Shown one piece after another: positions 43,433 to 51,527 of a DNA stretch of 64,000 bases (within the stretch, counting starts at the first letter, position 1; the number at the start of each line of letters is the position of its first letter). The position numbers were made by a program, and so were the translations under genes. The notes under the pieces were generated by a model. That model was not told the origin of the DNA. It ran no database searches and saw only the letters and a list, made by a program, of their open reading frames with translations. The stretch is from Cloacibacillus evryensis DSM 19522 (GTDB lineage: Bacteria > Synergistota > Synergistia > Synergistales > Synergistaceae): assembly GCF_000585335.1 (NCBI RefSeq), contig NZ_KK073872.1, positions 2,533,283-2,597,282 on the forward strand, read 5' to 3'.

Positions 43433-43537
43433 TCCCGAGGGGGCCTTTAAAGGCATAAATTAAAATCGCTGAATATCGATAAATTGTTTTTTGCGAGCGC
43501 CCGCTAAATCGCAGTTTATCGTTCCCTTCCAATCGCG

Positions 43538-43666
43538 TAAATCGGCGTTTAGAAGTGCGAGTTGCTAAATAACTTTGGGCTCTGGAACCGGAGCCGTATA
43601 TTAATACGGCGAGGACGCCAGAGCCCTAAGTTATGACGCAAATCGCGCTTATAAACGCCGATTTAT
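43538..43666. repeat. Palindromic MITE-like element R3, related to R1
   Basis: A compact relative of R1: TAAATCGGCGTTTA (43538-43551) inverted to TAAACGCCGATTTA (43652-43665); arms AACTTTGGGCTCTGG and CCAGAGCCCTAAGTT; centre CCGTATATTAATACGG. R1 and R3 flank the IS element on both sides. Confidence 0.8.
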
Positions 43667-43767
43667 CTTGTCATGCAGGCACCCGGGCTTGACCAGGGGC
43701 CCGGCAACCGTACCGCTTATTTTACAAACCGTGAGCCGCCGGCCCGGCGGCATTTTTACCTCGGACG

Positions 43768-43895
43768 TCAGGAGCTTGGCGCGACGACGCCTGACTGCGG
43801 CTGGTCATAACTGCAATTGGCCTGGTACCGAGATATATAGGAGATATAAAACGCCCAGCCGGCGAGTATCAGCGCCCCCGCTATTATTTTTTCAT
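43768..43895 (-). pseudogene. Small single-helix membrane protein, out of frame at an A6 run
   Basis: After ATG (43893-43895) with an AGGGAG ribosome site come six A's and then TAA. In the neighbouring frame the reading continues as a coherent 40-residue peptide with one hydrophobic helix (IIAGALILAGWAFYISYIS) and a polar tail RYQANCSYDQPQSGVVAPSS, ending TGA 43768-43770. One extra A would restore a protein of 42 residues. It is either a recent frameshift, a slippage-dependent gene or a sequence error. Confidence 0.4.
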
Positions 43896-44027
43896 ACCCC
43901 GCAACTCCCTTCGTCGATAAATTTTTTATTTATTGAGACTAAATGTAATTATAAAAGTTGCAGTTAATATGTCAAGCGGAAATATTGCAATTCCAGCGTG
44001 AAGTACCTCTTGAGAGAAAAGCAAACA

Positions 44028-44053
44028 GCCCGGCCCCCTATCGGGAACCGGGC
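44028..44053 (-). terminator. Possible terminator of the cyclodeaminase operon
   Basis: GCCCGGCCCCC (44028-44038) and GGGAACCGGGC (44043-44053); on the minus strand the stem is followed by TGTTTGCTTTT. Confidence 0.4.
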
Positions 44054-44129
44054 CTCGGTCGCCGGTAAAAAACGCTGATCTTTTATTTACATCAAAGCCG
44101 TGTCATATCTTGTCCTTAGCGGCAGTTAG

Positions 44130-44214
44130 GGAACCGCTGATTTCGGCTCTCCGGCCGTGATCAGCGGACGATGCGTTAGGCTTTATATGGCAAAGTGAAT
44201 TGATCAGCGGTTCC
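44130..44214. repeat. Inverted repeat flanking the cyclodeaminase 3' end
   Basis: GGAACCGCTGAT (44130-44141) and ATCAGCGGTTCC (44203-44214) are perfectly inverted, with an extra GATCAGCGG at 44159-44167. The right arm abuts the stop codon at 44215. Confidence 0.6.
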
Positions 44215-45183
44215 TTAGAACTCCACTTTCTGCCCAAGTCCCTTCTGCGCCGCCTTTTCGCAGAGATAGTCCGCCGCCGCGATGTCGAAGAGCGCCATGC
44301 CGACCGATTTGAAAAAGGTGGTATCGCTCTCCGTTTTACGTTTGCCGCCGATCAGCTCCGCGAGCGTGTGGATGTTTTCGCGCCTGAGCGCGCCGTTTTC
44401 CAGCGGCGTTATGAGGTCGCCCGTTTCGTCGAGCGCGTGGGGCGTGTCTACGTAGACGTCGCCGCCCGTGAGCCGGAAGAGGGCGTCGGGGTATTCCCTC
44501 ATCTCCGGCAGATAGGAGCCGATGCCGGTGAAGGCGTGTCCCGCGAGCAGCTTTTCGTCGTCGGGGAAGAGCGGGCTTCTGGAGGGCGTCGCCGTCATCA
44601 CCGCCTCCGTCTTTTCAAGCAGCTCGGCGGCGCTTGCCGCGATCTTCACCGTCACGCCGGGCAGCGCCGCCCGCAGCTTTTCCGCGAAGGGTGCAAGCTT
44701 TTCCGTCAGCGCGTCGTATATCCATACCTCTTTGACGCCCTTGCGCGCGGCGCAGCCGAACTGTGCCTGCCAGAAACCCTGCGCGCCCGTGCCGACAAGC
44801 CCGAGAGAGCCGATATCGGCGCGCGCCGTGTTTTTGATTCCCGCGCCGCCGACGGCCCCGGTGCGGAGCGCCGTCACCATCTTGCCCTCGAGCAGAGCCT
44901 TCGGGCCTCCGGTATTCGCGTCAAAGAGCATCACCGCGCCGTTGATGAAGGGCAGCCCCTTTTGCGGGTTTCCCGGACGCAGGGTGAGCAGTTTGCAGCC
45001 CCAGGCATCGGGCGTCACGCAGGGCATGAGCATGAGAGAGTCGCCTCCGTTAAGCGAAACGCTGGAGCGCAGCGGCATCGCAAAGTTCCCCTCATCCGCG
45101 AAGAGCATCGTCTGTTCCATCCTACCGATCAATTCTTCAAGGTCTACGGTCTCAACGAGCGTTTTTTCATTAAGTACCAGCAA
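44215..45183 (-). CDS. Ornithine cyclodeaminase / mu-crystallin family protein
   Basis: 322 residues. NAD-binding SLGLVGTGAQGFWQAQFGCA, substrate Lys/Arg region GKMVTALRTGAVGGAG, and TGIGSYLPEMREYP are family blocks. Members include ornithine cyclodeaminase, alanine dehydrogenase and Delta1-pyrroline-2-carboxylate reductase; beside a proline racemase, the last (imino-acid reduction) is the best guess. The start is probably TTG 45183 (GAGGAG nine bases upstream); TTG 45189 is too close to it. Lies 27 bp downstream of the YheO-type regulator gene, same strand. Confidence 0.88.
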   Translation of the reverse strand: MLVLNEKTLVETVDLEELIGRMEQTMLFADEGNFAMPLRSSVSLNGGDSLMLMPCVTPDAWGCKLLTLRPGNPQKGLPFINGAVMLFDANTGGPKALLEGKMVTALRTGAVGGAGIKNTARADIGSLGLVGTGAQGFWQAQFGCAARKGVKEVWIYDALTEKLAPFAEKLRAALPGVTVKIAASAAELLEKTEAVMTATPSRSPLFPDDEKLLAGHAFTGIGSYLPEMREYPDALFRLTGGDVYVDTPHALDETGDLITPLENGALRRENIHTLAELIGGKRKTESDTTFFKSVGMALFDIAAADYLCEKAAQKGLGQKVEF

Positions 45184-45210
45184 TATCAACCACTCCTCTT
45201 TTAAGGATAT

Positions 45211-45876
45211 TTATTCTTTGGAATGCACCGATCTCAGATAGGCATAGAGCGTGAATTTGCTCTTTTTCATCTCTTCCGAGAGACGTTCCATCGCCCCTTT
45301 GACGAGAAAGAAGCCCATCCCGTCGAGGCGAGCCACCACCTTCACCTTGTCGGAGCGCGGCAGCGCGGATAGGTCGCCGCCCCACTCTTTTTTGATCGCC
45401 GCGATCGAGCCGGAGACGACGTCGTCGACATCCTTTGAAAAATGCTCGCGGTACTCGGGCACGCCGGCGTTGGCGGGGTCTATACGGAAAAATTCGTCAA
45501 GCGCCTCGCGCGCGGCGCTGATTTTCGTGATATCCATGTTGATGCAGAGAAAGCCGATCACTTCCCCCAAAGAGTCTCTGATAAAACAGACGCCGCATTT
45601 GAGCAGCCTGCCGTCGTCGGTCCTCGCCCGATAGTTATAGATGCCAGTCAGTTTGCGGTATTCGGGATCTTTCAGCATCCGCAGCCCAAAATCGGTCATC
45701 GGCGAACCGACGCCGCGGCCGCTCACATGGGCGTTGGCGCAGGCGATGATCGAGCGTTCCGGATTTGAGACGTCGTGCAGCAATATCTCGCAGTCTTTTC
45801 CGAGTATCTCTCCCAGTCCCGCCACCAGGCCCTTATAGGGCAGCAGTTCCGCGGGCGTTTTATGTTTGTTCATCAT
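45211..45876 (-). CDS. YheO-type PAS/HTH transcriptional regulator
   Basis: 221 residues. An N-terminal YheO-like PAS domain (EILLHDVSNPERSIIACANAH; GLRMLKDPEYRKLTGIYNY; LGEVIGFLCINMDITKI) and C-terminal HTH (KVKVVARLDGMGFFLVKGAM, SKFTLYAYLRS). This family often controls amino-acid or D-amino-acid use. It is divergent from proline racemase and upstream of the cyclodeaminase gene, with TGTTAAT repeats in between, so it is likely their regulator. Confidence 0.92.
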   Translation of the reverse strand: MMNKHKTPAELLPYKGLVAGLGEILGKDCEILLHDVSNPERSIIACANAHVSGRGVGSPMTDFGLRMLKDPEYRKLTGIYNYRARTDDGRLLKCGVCFIRDSLGEVIGFLCINMDITKISAAREALDEFFRIDPANAGVPEYREHFSKDVDDVVSGSIAAIKKEWGGDLSALPRSDKVKVVARLDGMGFFLVKGAMERLSEEMKKSKFTLYAYLRSVHSKE

Positions 45877-45913
45877 CCGTCGCCCCCATTTTAGTCTATT
45901 CTATCATAAAAAA

Positions 45914-46073
45914 ATTGTTAATGACAATATTTTTTCTCTTTTCGCAAAAAAAATGTTAATGCCGATGATTCCTTGAATTATCTGCATTATTCAGCCCGTG
46001 TTCCAAGACGAAAAACCCTCTTAATTTCCCGTGTCATGATATAATTGACAAAATATTGTTAATAACGTATAAA
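45914..46073 (+). promoter_or_regulatory. Proline racemase promoter with TGTTAAT operator repeats
   Basis: TTGACA (46045-46050), 17 bp, TATAAA (46068-46073) is a near-consensus promoter. TTGTTAAT stands in its spacer (46056-46063). The same core occurs as ATTGTTAATGACAAT (45914-45928, a palindrome) and ATGTTAATG (45953-45961). A repressor bound at the spacer would block the promoter. Confidence 0.65.
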
Positions 46074-46108
46074 ATTATCAAGAGGCAGAAAAGGGGGGCA
46101 ACACCTTC

Positions 46109-47122
46109 ATGATGAATTTTACGAGAACTATCGACGCCATCGACGCCCACACCGCTGGCGAGCCGATACGCGTCGTCACCTCCGGCATCCCGAAGGTCGA
46201 GGGACGGACGATGCTGGAAAAGATGGAATATTTCGCGAGCCATTATGACAATATCCGCTGTATGCTACTCAAGGAGCCGCGCGGCCATAAGGACATGTTC
46301 GGCGCGGTGCTGGTGCCGCCTGTGACCGACGACGCCGACCTCGGCATCCTCTTCATGCACAACGAGGGGATGAGCACCATGTGCGGCCACGGAACGATCG
46401 GCACGGTGAAGGCCGCCGCCGAGACGGGGCTGCTCGACCTGCGCGAGGGAGAAAACACGATCAGGATAGACGCTCCGGCCGGACGCATCACCGCGGAGGC
46501 GACCGTAAGAGACGGACACGTCGAGCACGTCGCCTTCACCAACGTCCCGGCCTTCGTATATAAAGAGAGCGTGACGATACCGGTGGAAGGGACCGGCGCG
46601 GTGGAGGCGGCGGTCGTCTACGGCGGCGCTTTTTACATCTTCATCGAGGAGGAAAAGCTCGGGCTGCGCGTGCTGCCGGAGCAGACGGCGGCGCTCGTCG
46701 CACGCGCGATGGAGATGAAGCGCTGGGCAAACGCCAACCTCGAGATCCGCCACCCGGAGAAGCAGGAGATCAACGGCATCTACGGCGTGCTCATCACCTC
46801 GCCTGTCGAAAGGACGGAATATGGCTGCCGGAGCCGGCACATCTGCGTCTTCGCCGACGGTTCGGTGGACCGCTCCCCCTGCGGCACCGGGACCTCGGCG
46901 CGGATGGCGCTGCTGGTCTCGCGCAAAGAACTTGATATCGGAGAAAAATTCCAAGCCGCAAGCATCATCGACACAAAGTTCGAGGGCACGCCGCTGGCCG
47001 CCGTCACCGAGAGCGGTTACGAGGCGATAATCCCGAAGGTCGCGGGCCCCGCCTGGATAACGGGCTTCAACAAGTTCGTCCTCGACCCGGCCGACCCCGT
47101 GCCGGAGGGCTTCCTGCTCTGA
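46109..47122 (+). CDS. Proline racemase / hydroxyproline epimerase family protein
   Basis: 337 residues. Both catalytic cysteines are present: C92 in MSTMCGHGTIG and C258 in DRSPCGTGTSAR, so it is a two-base racemase or epimerase and not the Thr-type 3-hydroxyproline dehydratase. DAHTAGEPIRVV at the N-terminus is standard. It should invert proline or 4-hydroxyproline in the cytoplasm; the sequence does not decide which. AAGGGGGG ten bases before ATG 46109. First gene of a plus-strand operon with an IlvD/Edd dehydratase and an MFS transporter; divergent from the YheO-type regulator. Confidence 0.9.
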   Translation: MMNFTRTIDAIDAHTAGEPIRVVTSGIPKVEGRTMLEKMEYFASHYDNIRCMLLKEPRGHKDMFGAVLVPPVTDDADLGILFMHNEGMSTMCGHGTIGTVKAAAETGLLDLREGENTIRIDAPAGRITAEATVRDGHVEHVAFTNVPAFVYKESVTIPVEGTGAVEAAVVYGGAFYIFIEEEKLGLRVLPEQTAALVARAMEMKRWANANLEIRHPEKQEINGIYGVLITSPVERTEYGCRSRHICVFADGSVDRSPCGTGTSARMALLVSRKELDIGEKFQAASIIDTKFEGTPLAAVTESGYEAIIPKVAGPAWITGFNKFVLDPADPVPEGFLL

Positions 47123-47168
47123 GGACCGGTCAAATTTTATATGAATTTATAGAAGGGATTGAGCACAA

Positions 47169-48872
47169 ATGACATACCGCTCCAAGGAACTGGGACTTTT
47201 TTCCGGCAGGGGCTCCTCGTCGCGCCGCGCGATCTACAAGGGCTGCGGCTATGACGACGGAGACCTGGCCAAGCCGCTGATCGGCATCGTGAACACCGCG
47301 AACGACGCTGGGCTCGGCCACGTGCACCTCGACCGCCTCGCGGCGCGCGTGCGCGCGGGGATTTTACAGGCGGGCGGCACGCCCTTTGAATTCGGCACGA
47401 TCGCCACCTGCGGCGCTGTGCCGATCGGGATGCCGCACTTCCGCTACGAGCTCGTCATCCGCGACGTCATCGCCTCCTCGGTGGAGATCATGACCGGCGT
47501 ACAGCTGCTCGACGGCCTCGTGCTGCTCGCCTCGTGCGACAGCATCATCCCGGGGGTCCTCATCGGCGGCATTCGCGCCGGCGTCCCCTGCATCATGCTG
47601 ACGGGCGGCCCGCAGGAGGTATGTAAGAGCGGAGGCCGCAGCGTCGTCATGAGCGAGCTTGACCAGCTCGTCTTCGGCGCCGACTACGCGAGCGGCGAGG
47701 CGCGCGAAAAGATACGCTACCTCGAAGACCACGTCTGTCCCGGCCCCGGAGCCTGCTCGCTGATGGGCACCGCCAACACGATGCAGATACTGGCCGAGGG
47801 GCTAGGCATGGCGCTGCCAGGATCGTCGACCGTCCCCGCCGTCTACGCGGAGAAGGAGCGCTTCGCGACACAGACGGGCCGCCGCATCGTGGAACTCGTC
47901 AAAGAGGGAGTGAAGCCGAAGGACATCCTCACGCGCGAAGCGCTCTTGAACGGCGTCATCCTCACGATGGCGCTCGCCGGCTCGACCAACGCCGTGCTGC
48001 ACCTGCTCTCATTCGCGCGCGAGGTCGGCGTCGAGCTGACTCTCGACGATTTTGACAAATTATCGGAGACGATCCCCGTCATCAGCCGCGTCATCCCGAC
48101 GGGAAAAGCAACGGTCATCGACCTTTATAACGCGGGCGGCGTCCCCGCCGTCCTTGGTGAGATGAGGGACTACTTGCATAAGGAATGCCTCACCGTGTCG
48201 GGGCACACCATCGGCGAGATCGCCTCTCTGCGCCGCTCCTCCGACCATGAGACGCTGACAGCGGCTGAAAGCCCCGTCTTCAAAAGCGGCGGCATCGCCG
48301 TCATGAGGGGGAACATCACCCCGAACGGCGCGATCTGCCGCACGACGACGATTTCCGAAAAGATACGAAAATTCGCGGGACCGGCGCGCGTCTTCAACTC
48401 CGACGAGGAGGCGCACCGCGCCGTCGTGACTGGAGACATAAAAAAGGGCGACGTCGTCGTCATCCGCTACGAGGGGCCGCGCGGCGCGCCCGGAATGCGT
48501 GAGATGATGATGACCACGGACGCGTTGGTAGGAATAGGCATGGGACAGGAGGTCTTTGTGCTGACGGACGGACGCTTCTCCGGCTTCACCGAGGGGGCGG
48601 CGATCGGCCACATCTCCCCCGAAGCCGCCGTCGGCGGCGTCATCGCGATCGTCGAAGATGGAGACTTCATCAGGATCGATATCCCCGGACGCACGGTAAA
48701 CCTCGACCTGCCCGATGATGTGATCAGAGAACGCCTTGCGAAATGGAAGCTGCCGCTCAAAAAAGAGCGCGGCATCCTCGGCATCTACGCGAAGAGCGCG
48801 CTCCAGGCCCACGAAGGCGCGATGATCGACGACCGCGTGGAGGACGAGGGGCAGGTGCGCCGGGAGTTTTAG
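47169..48872 (+). CDS. IlvD/Edd-family dehydratase with Ser in place of the metal-site Lys
   Basis: 567 residues, typical length. Cluster cysteines C123 (SCDSIIPG) and C196 (GACSLMG) match E. coli IlvD C122 and C195, and the [15 protein letters not shown] segment matches the GHVHL of that type. The usual CDK reads CDS (Ser125), losing the lysine that helps bind Mg. Other blocks: [20 protein letters not shown] and the RGAPGMREM segment are intact. It probably dehydrates a hydroxy acid in the proline/hydroxyproline-linked unit and not branched-chain precursors, since no ilv genes are near. GAAGGG ribosome site. Confidence 0.88.
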   Translation: MTYRSKELGLFSGRGSSSRRAIYKGCGYDDGDLAKPLIGIVNTANDAGLGHVHLDRLAARVRAGILQAGGTPFEFGTIATCGAVPIGMPHFRYELVIRDVIASSVEIMTGVQLLDGLVLLASCDSIIPGVLIGGIRAGVPCIMLTGGPQEVCKSGGRSVVMSELDQLVFGADYASGEAREKIRYLEDHVCPGPGACSLMGTANTMQILAEGLGMALPGSSTVPAVYAEKERFATQTGRRIVELVKEGVKPKDILTREALLNGVILTMALAGSTNAVLHLLSFAREVGVELTLDDFDKLSETIPVISRVIPTGKATVIDLYNAGGVPAVLGEMRDYLHKECLTVSGHTIGEIASLRRSSDHETLTAAESPVFKSGGIAVMRGNITPNGAICRTTTISEKIRKFAGPARVFNSDEEAHRAVVTGDIKKGDVVVIRYEGPRGAPGMREMMMTTDALVGIGMGQEVFVLTDGRFSGFTEGAAIGHISPEAAVGGVIAIVEDGDFIRIDIPGRTVNLDLPDDVIRERLAKWKLPLKKERGILGIYAKSALQAHEGAMIDDRVEDEGQVRREF

Positions 48873-49046
48873 GCGGCCGGCGGTTGATAGGGCGAGGGGC
48901 GGCGATTCTATTTAAACCAACAAATATTCAATCAATTATTGATAATATTTGATATTAAATTTATAATATATTTTAGTTTCAACACTATTTACCAAATATA
49001 TCTAACGCCGCTGAAAACAGCGCGAAAAAACGGAGAGGTGGAAACA

Positions 49047-50204
49047 ATGAAAGACAAAACTCTTTTGGGGCTTAACCTCTCCGCTTTTTTGATGATGATC
49101 GGCGTCGGGATGATCGTCGCCCTGCTGCCGCAAAGAATCATAGAATTAGACGGGAACGGCAATAATGTAGGCTACCTGGCCTCTATGTTCGCCGTCGCAT
49201 ATATCGTGCTGCAGATACCGGTCGGCGCGATGGCGGACAGATTCGGCTTCAAGCGTTTTTTGGCGTCCGGGTATTTCCTCTGTTTCCTGACCGGGCTCTG
49301 TTACTATTTTTCCACCGGCTCGGCCATGATATTTCTCTCGCGCCTGCTGCAGGGCGCTGGAGAGGCTCCCGTCTGGGCGCTCGCGCCCGCGCTGCTCTCA
49401 ATAAAGTACGCCTCTTCCAAAGGCTCCGTTATGGGGTCATATAACGCGATAATACACATCGGGCTTACCATGGGGCCGATCCTCGGAGTGTTCCTCATTA
49501 AATTCCTGGCGGCGAAAAATCTCTTTCTCATCTACGCTTTCGCCTGCCTCGCGGGGGCGCTTTTGATCGCCTGGCTGGTCGACGACATCCGCCCGGGGAA
49601 AAATGCGGAGAATATCTTCAATCTGGCGAATATTATGGCGATGATCAAAGACTCGTCCATCTTTGCCGCCCTGCTTGGCATTACTTTGTATGGGACCGGA
49701 TACGGGATATTTCTTACGACGATACCGGCCTACCTCATTGAGGAAAAGGGTTTTGACTCAACTTATATCGGCATTTTTTTCTCGCTGTTTTACATCGCGA
49801 TCAGCATCTCCCAGCTGATAACCGGAAAACTCTGCGACCGTTTCGGTGCCAAAATCTTTATGGTCTCCGGGCTCTTCCTCGCCTCACTGGGGCTTGCGGC
49901 GACACGGCTGCTCCCCGCGGCGGCCGGGATGTTGTCGGCGCTCACCATATCAAGTATCGGGCTCGGCATATTTTACCTCGCTTCAATGATTTTCTTGAAT
50001 GACGCCGTTGACGAGAGATATAAGGGCACTATCTCCGGAGCCTATTATCTGTTCTGGGGGATCGGGATGTTTTTGGGCCCGCCGTTATTATCATTATCGT
50101 CAAGGATAAACGGCGCAGACCTTTCTTTAGCCTGCTACGCCGGACTGTATTTGGCGCTCTCCGCCGCCATGGCGATACTTTTCAGCCGCAGGCAGGAGAA
50201 GTGA
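49047..50204 (+). CDS. MFS-family transporter
   Basis: 385 residues, about twelve helices with the MFS loop 2-3 motif GAMADRFGFKRF and its second-half echo GKLCDRFGAK. The R-rich loops are cytoplasmic. ATG 49047 follows GGAGAGG; a longer frame upstream starts in AT-rich non-coding DNA. It lies 174 bp after the dehydratase gene and may carry the substrate or product of that pathway. Specificity unknown. Confidence 0.93.
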   Translation: MKDKTLLGLNLSAFLMMIGVGMIVALLPQRIIELDGNGNNVGYLASMFAVAYIVLQIPVGAMADRFGFKRFLASGYFLCFLTGLCYYFSTGSAMIFLSRLLQGAGEAPVWALAPALLSIKYASSKGSVMGSYNAIIHIGLTMGPILGVFLIKFLAAKNLFLIYAFACLAGALLIAWLVDDIRPGKNAENIFNLANIMAMIKDSSIFAALLGITLYGTGYGIFLTTIPAYLIEEKGFDSTYIGIFFSLFYIAISISQLITGKLCDRFGAKIFMVSGLFLASLGLAATRLLPAAAGMLSALTISSIGLGIFYLASMIFLNDAVDERYKGTISGAYYLFWGIGMFLGPPLLSLSSRINGADLSLACYAGLYLALSAAMAILFSRRQEK

Positions 50205-50239
50205 TATTTTTCCCATCCCCGCCATGCCGAGGTAAGATA

Positions 50240-50275
50240 AAAGGCGTTCCGTCAATAAAAAAACGGAACGCCTTT
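50240..50275. terminator. Bidirectional intrinsic terminator
   Basis: AAAGGCGTTCCGT (50240-50252) and ACGGAACGCCTTT (50263-50275) pair perfectly, with A- and T-runs on both sides. Ends the MFS and M20 transcripts. Confidence 0.9.
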
Positions 50276-50321
50276 TACTTCATTTGCCCCAGACAGAGTC
50301 CAGAGGGATTCCTTATTCCAT

Positions 50322-51407
50322 TTACAGCCTCATCAATTCCAGCGCGAGGCGTGCGGTATCTTCGAGGTTTTTCACCGTTATGCGCTCGGAGGTGGTGTGC
50401 ACCTTGTCCATGCCGGTGCCGAGGACTACCGCCTTTATGCCGTTGGCGTTCATGATGTTCGCGTCGCTGCCGCCGCCGGTGGAGCCGATGACGGGCTTCA
50501 GGCCGAGTCTTTTGCAGGCTTCCACTACGGTAATGACGAGCGGCTCGTCGTCAGACTGGGTATAGCCGGTGTAGCTGGTGGCCGCCTGGCAGTCGAGCTT
50601 CGCGCCGAAGTCGCGGCAGGCCTTTTCCAGGCATTCCACCATGTGCTTCGTCTGCGCTTCGAGCTTCGCGTTGTCGCGGCTTCTCACTTCGGCCTCAATG
50701 CAGGCGCAGGGGCTGACGATGTTCGTCGCGCCAACGGCCTTGAAGGTGCCGATGTTGGCCGTCGTCTCCTCGTCGATGCGCAGCAGCTTCATCGCGGAGA
50801 CGGCGGCGGCCCCGACCTGTATCGCGCTGACGCCCTTTTCTGGGGCGAGCCCCGCGTGCGCCGCAACGCCCTTTATCTCGGCACGGATCTTCGTCTGCCC
50901 CGGCGCGGCGGTGATTATCTTGCCCGCGTCGCCGCTGGAGTCAAAGACGACCGCCTCTTTCGCGGAGAGTTTAGAATAGTCGAGGGACTTGGAGCCGATC
51001 ATGCCGACCTCTTCGCCGACGGTGAGGACCACCTCGACGGCGCGGTGGGCGATCCCCTGCTCGCGCGCCGCCGTGATCGCCTCGATGATCGCCGCGACTC
51101 CGGATTTGTCGTCTCCGCCGAGTATGGTGCTGCCGTCGGTGTGTATCACGCCGTCGGTGATGATGGGGCGGATACCTTTGCCCGGCGTAACGGTGTCGAT
51201 GTGGGCGCTCATGAGAAGCGCCGGCGCCTCTCCCGCGAATACCGCTACGACGCTGCCTGCCTCGTCTATGCGGACGCGGCAGCCAAGCGCTTTAAGGTCG
51301 GCCGCGGCGCGGCCGGCCATCGCCGCCTCGTTTCCGCTTTCGCTGTCGATCGCGAGGTATTCAAGAAAGTTTTTTAAGAGACGTTCTTTGTTTATCAAAA
51401 ATTTCAT
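50322..51407 (-). CDS. M20-family peptidase (PepT-like tripeptidase)
   Basis: 361 residues. Metal motifs AHIDTVTPGKGI, GGDDKSGVAAII and GEEVGMIGSKSLDYS, with a late HTTSERITVKNLE, are those of peptidase T/M20B. Two zinc ions expected. It cleaves small peptides or aminobenzoyl-glutamate-like amides; paired with AbgT this fits import and hydrolysis of a dipeptide-like substrate. It begins 120 bp after the AbgT stop, same strand. Confidence 0.93.
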   Translation of the reverse strand: MKFLINKERLLKNFLEYLAIDSESGNEAAMAGRAAADLKALGCRVRIDEAGSVVAVFAGEAPALLMSAHIDTVTPGKGIRPIITDGVIHTDGSTILGGDDKSGVAAIIEAITAAREQGIAHRAVEVVLTVGEEVGMIGSKSLDYSKLSAKEAVVFDSSGDAGKIITAAPGQTKIRAEIKGVAAHAGLAPEKGVSAIQVGAAAVSAMKLLRIDEETTANIGTFKAVGATNIVSPCACIEAEVRSRDNAKLEAQTKHMVECLEKACRDFGAKLDCQAATSYTGYTQSDDEPLVITVVEACKRLGLKPVIGSTGGGSDANIMNANGIKAVVLGTGMDKVHTTSERITVKNLEDTARLALELMRL

Positions 51408-51527
51408 CTTCTTTCACAGGTTTTTATCATTATACTTCCACCAGGGGTTATTTTCAGGCTATTATCGGCAAAATTATCCCGAGATGAACGATGCCGGGGG
51501 GCCGCAAGGGATCGCCTGACCCCTTAT

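Larger units (their letters stand above)
43433..44214. other. Gene-poor repeat-rich interval
   Basis: 782 bp between the IS element and the ornithine cyclodeaminase-like gene. It holds element R3, a frameshifted small membrane-protein reading (43768-43895) and two hairpins (44028-44053 and 44130-44214). No other supported gene. Confidence 0.6.

Noticed and set aside
43668-43967. 99-codon plus-strand reading after R3
   Set aside because: No ribosome site or similarity, and it is antisense to the better small membrane-protein reading.
47169-47400. Missing first cluster cysteine in the IlvD/Edd protein
   Set aside because: E. coli IlvD also has GHVHL at this place, so the absence is normal for that type.
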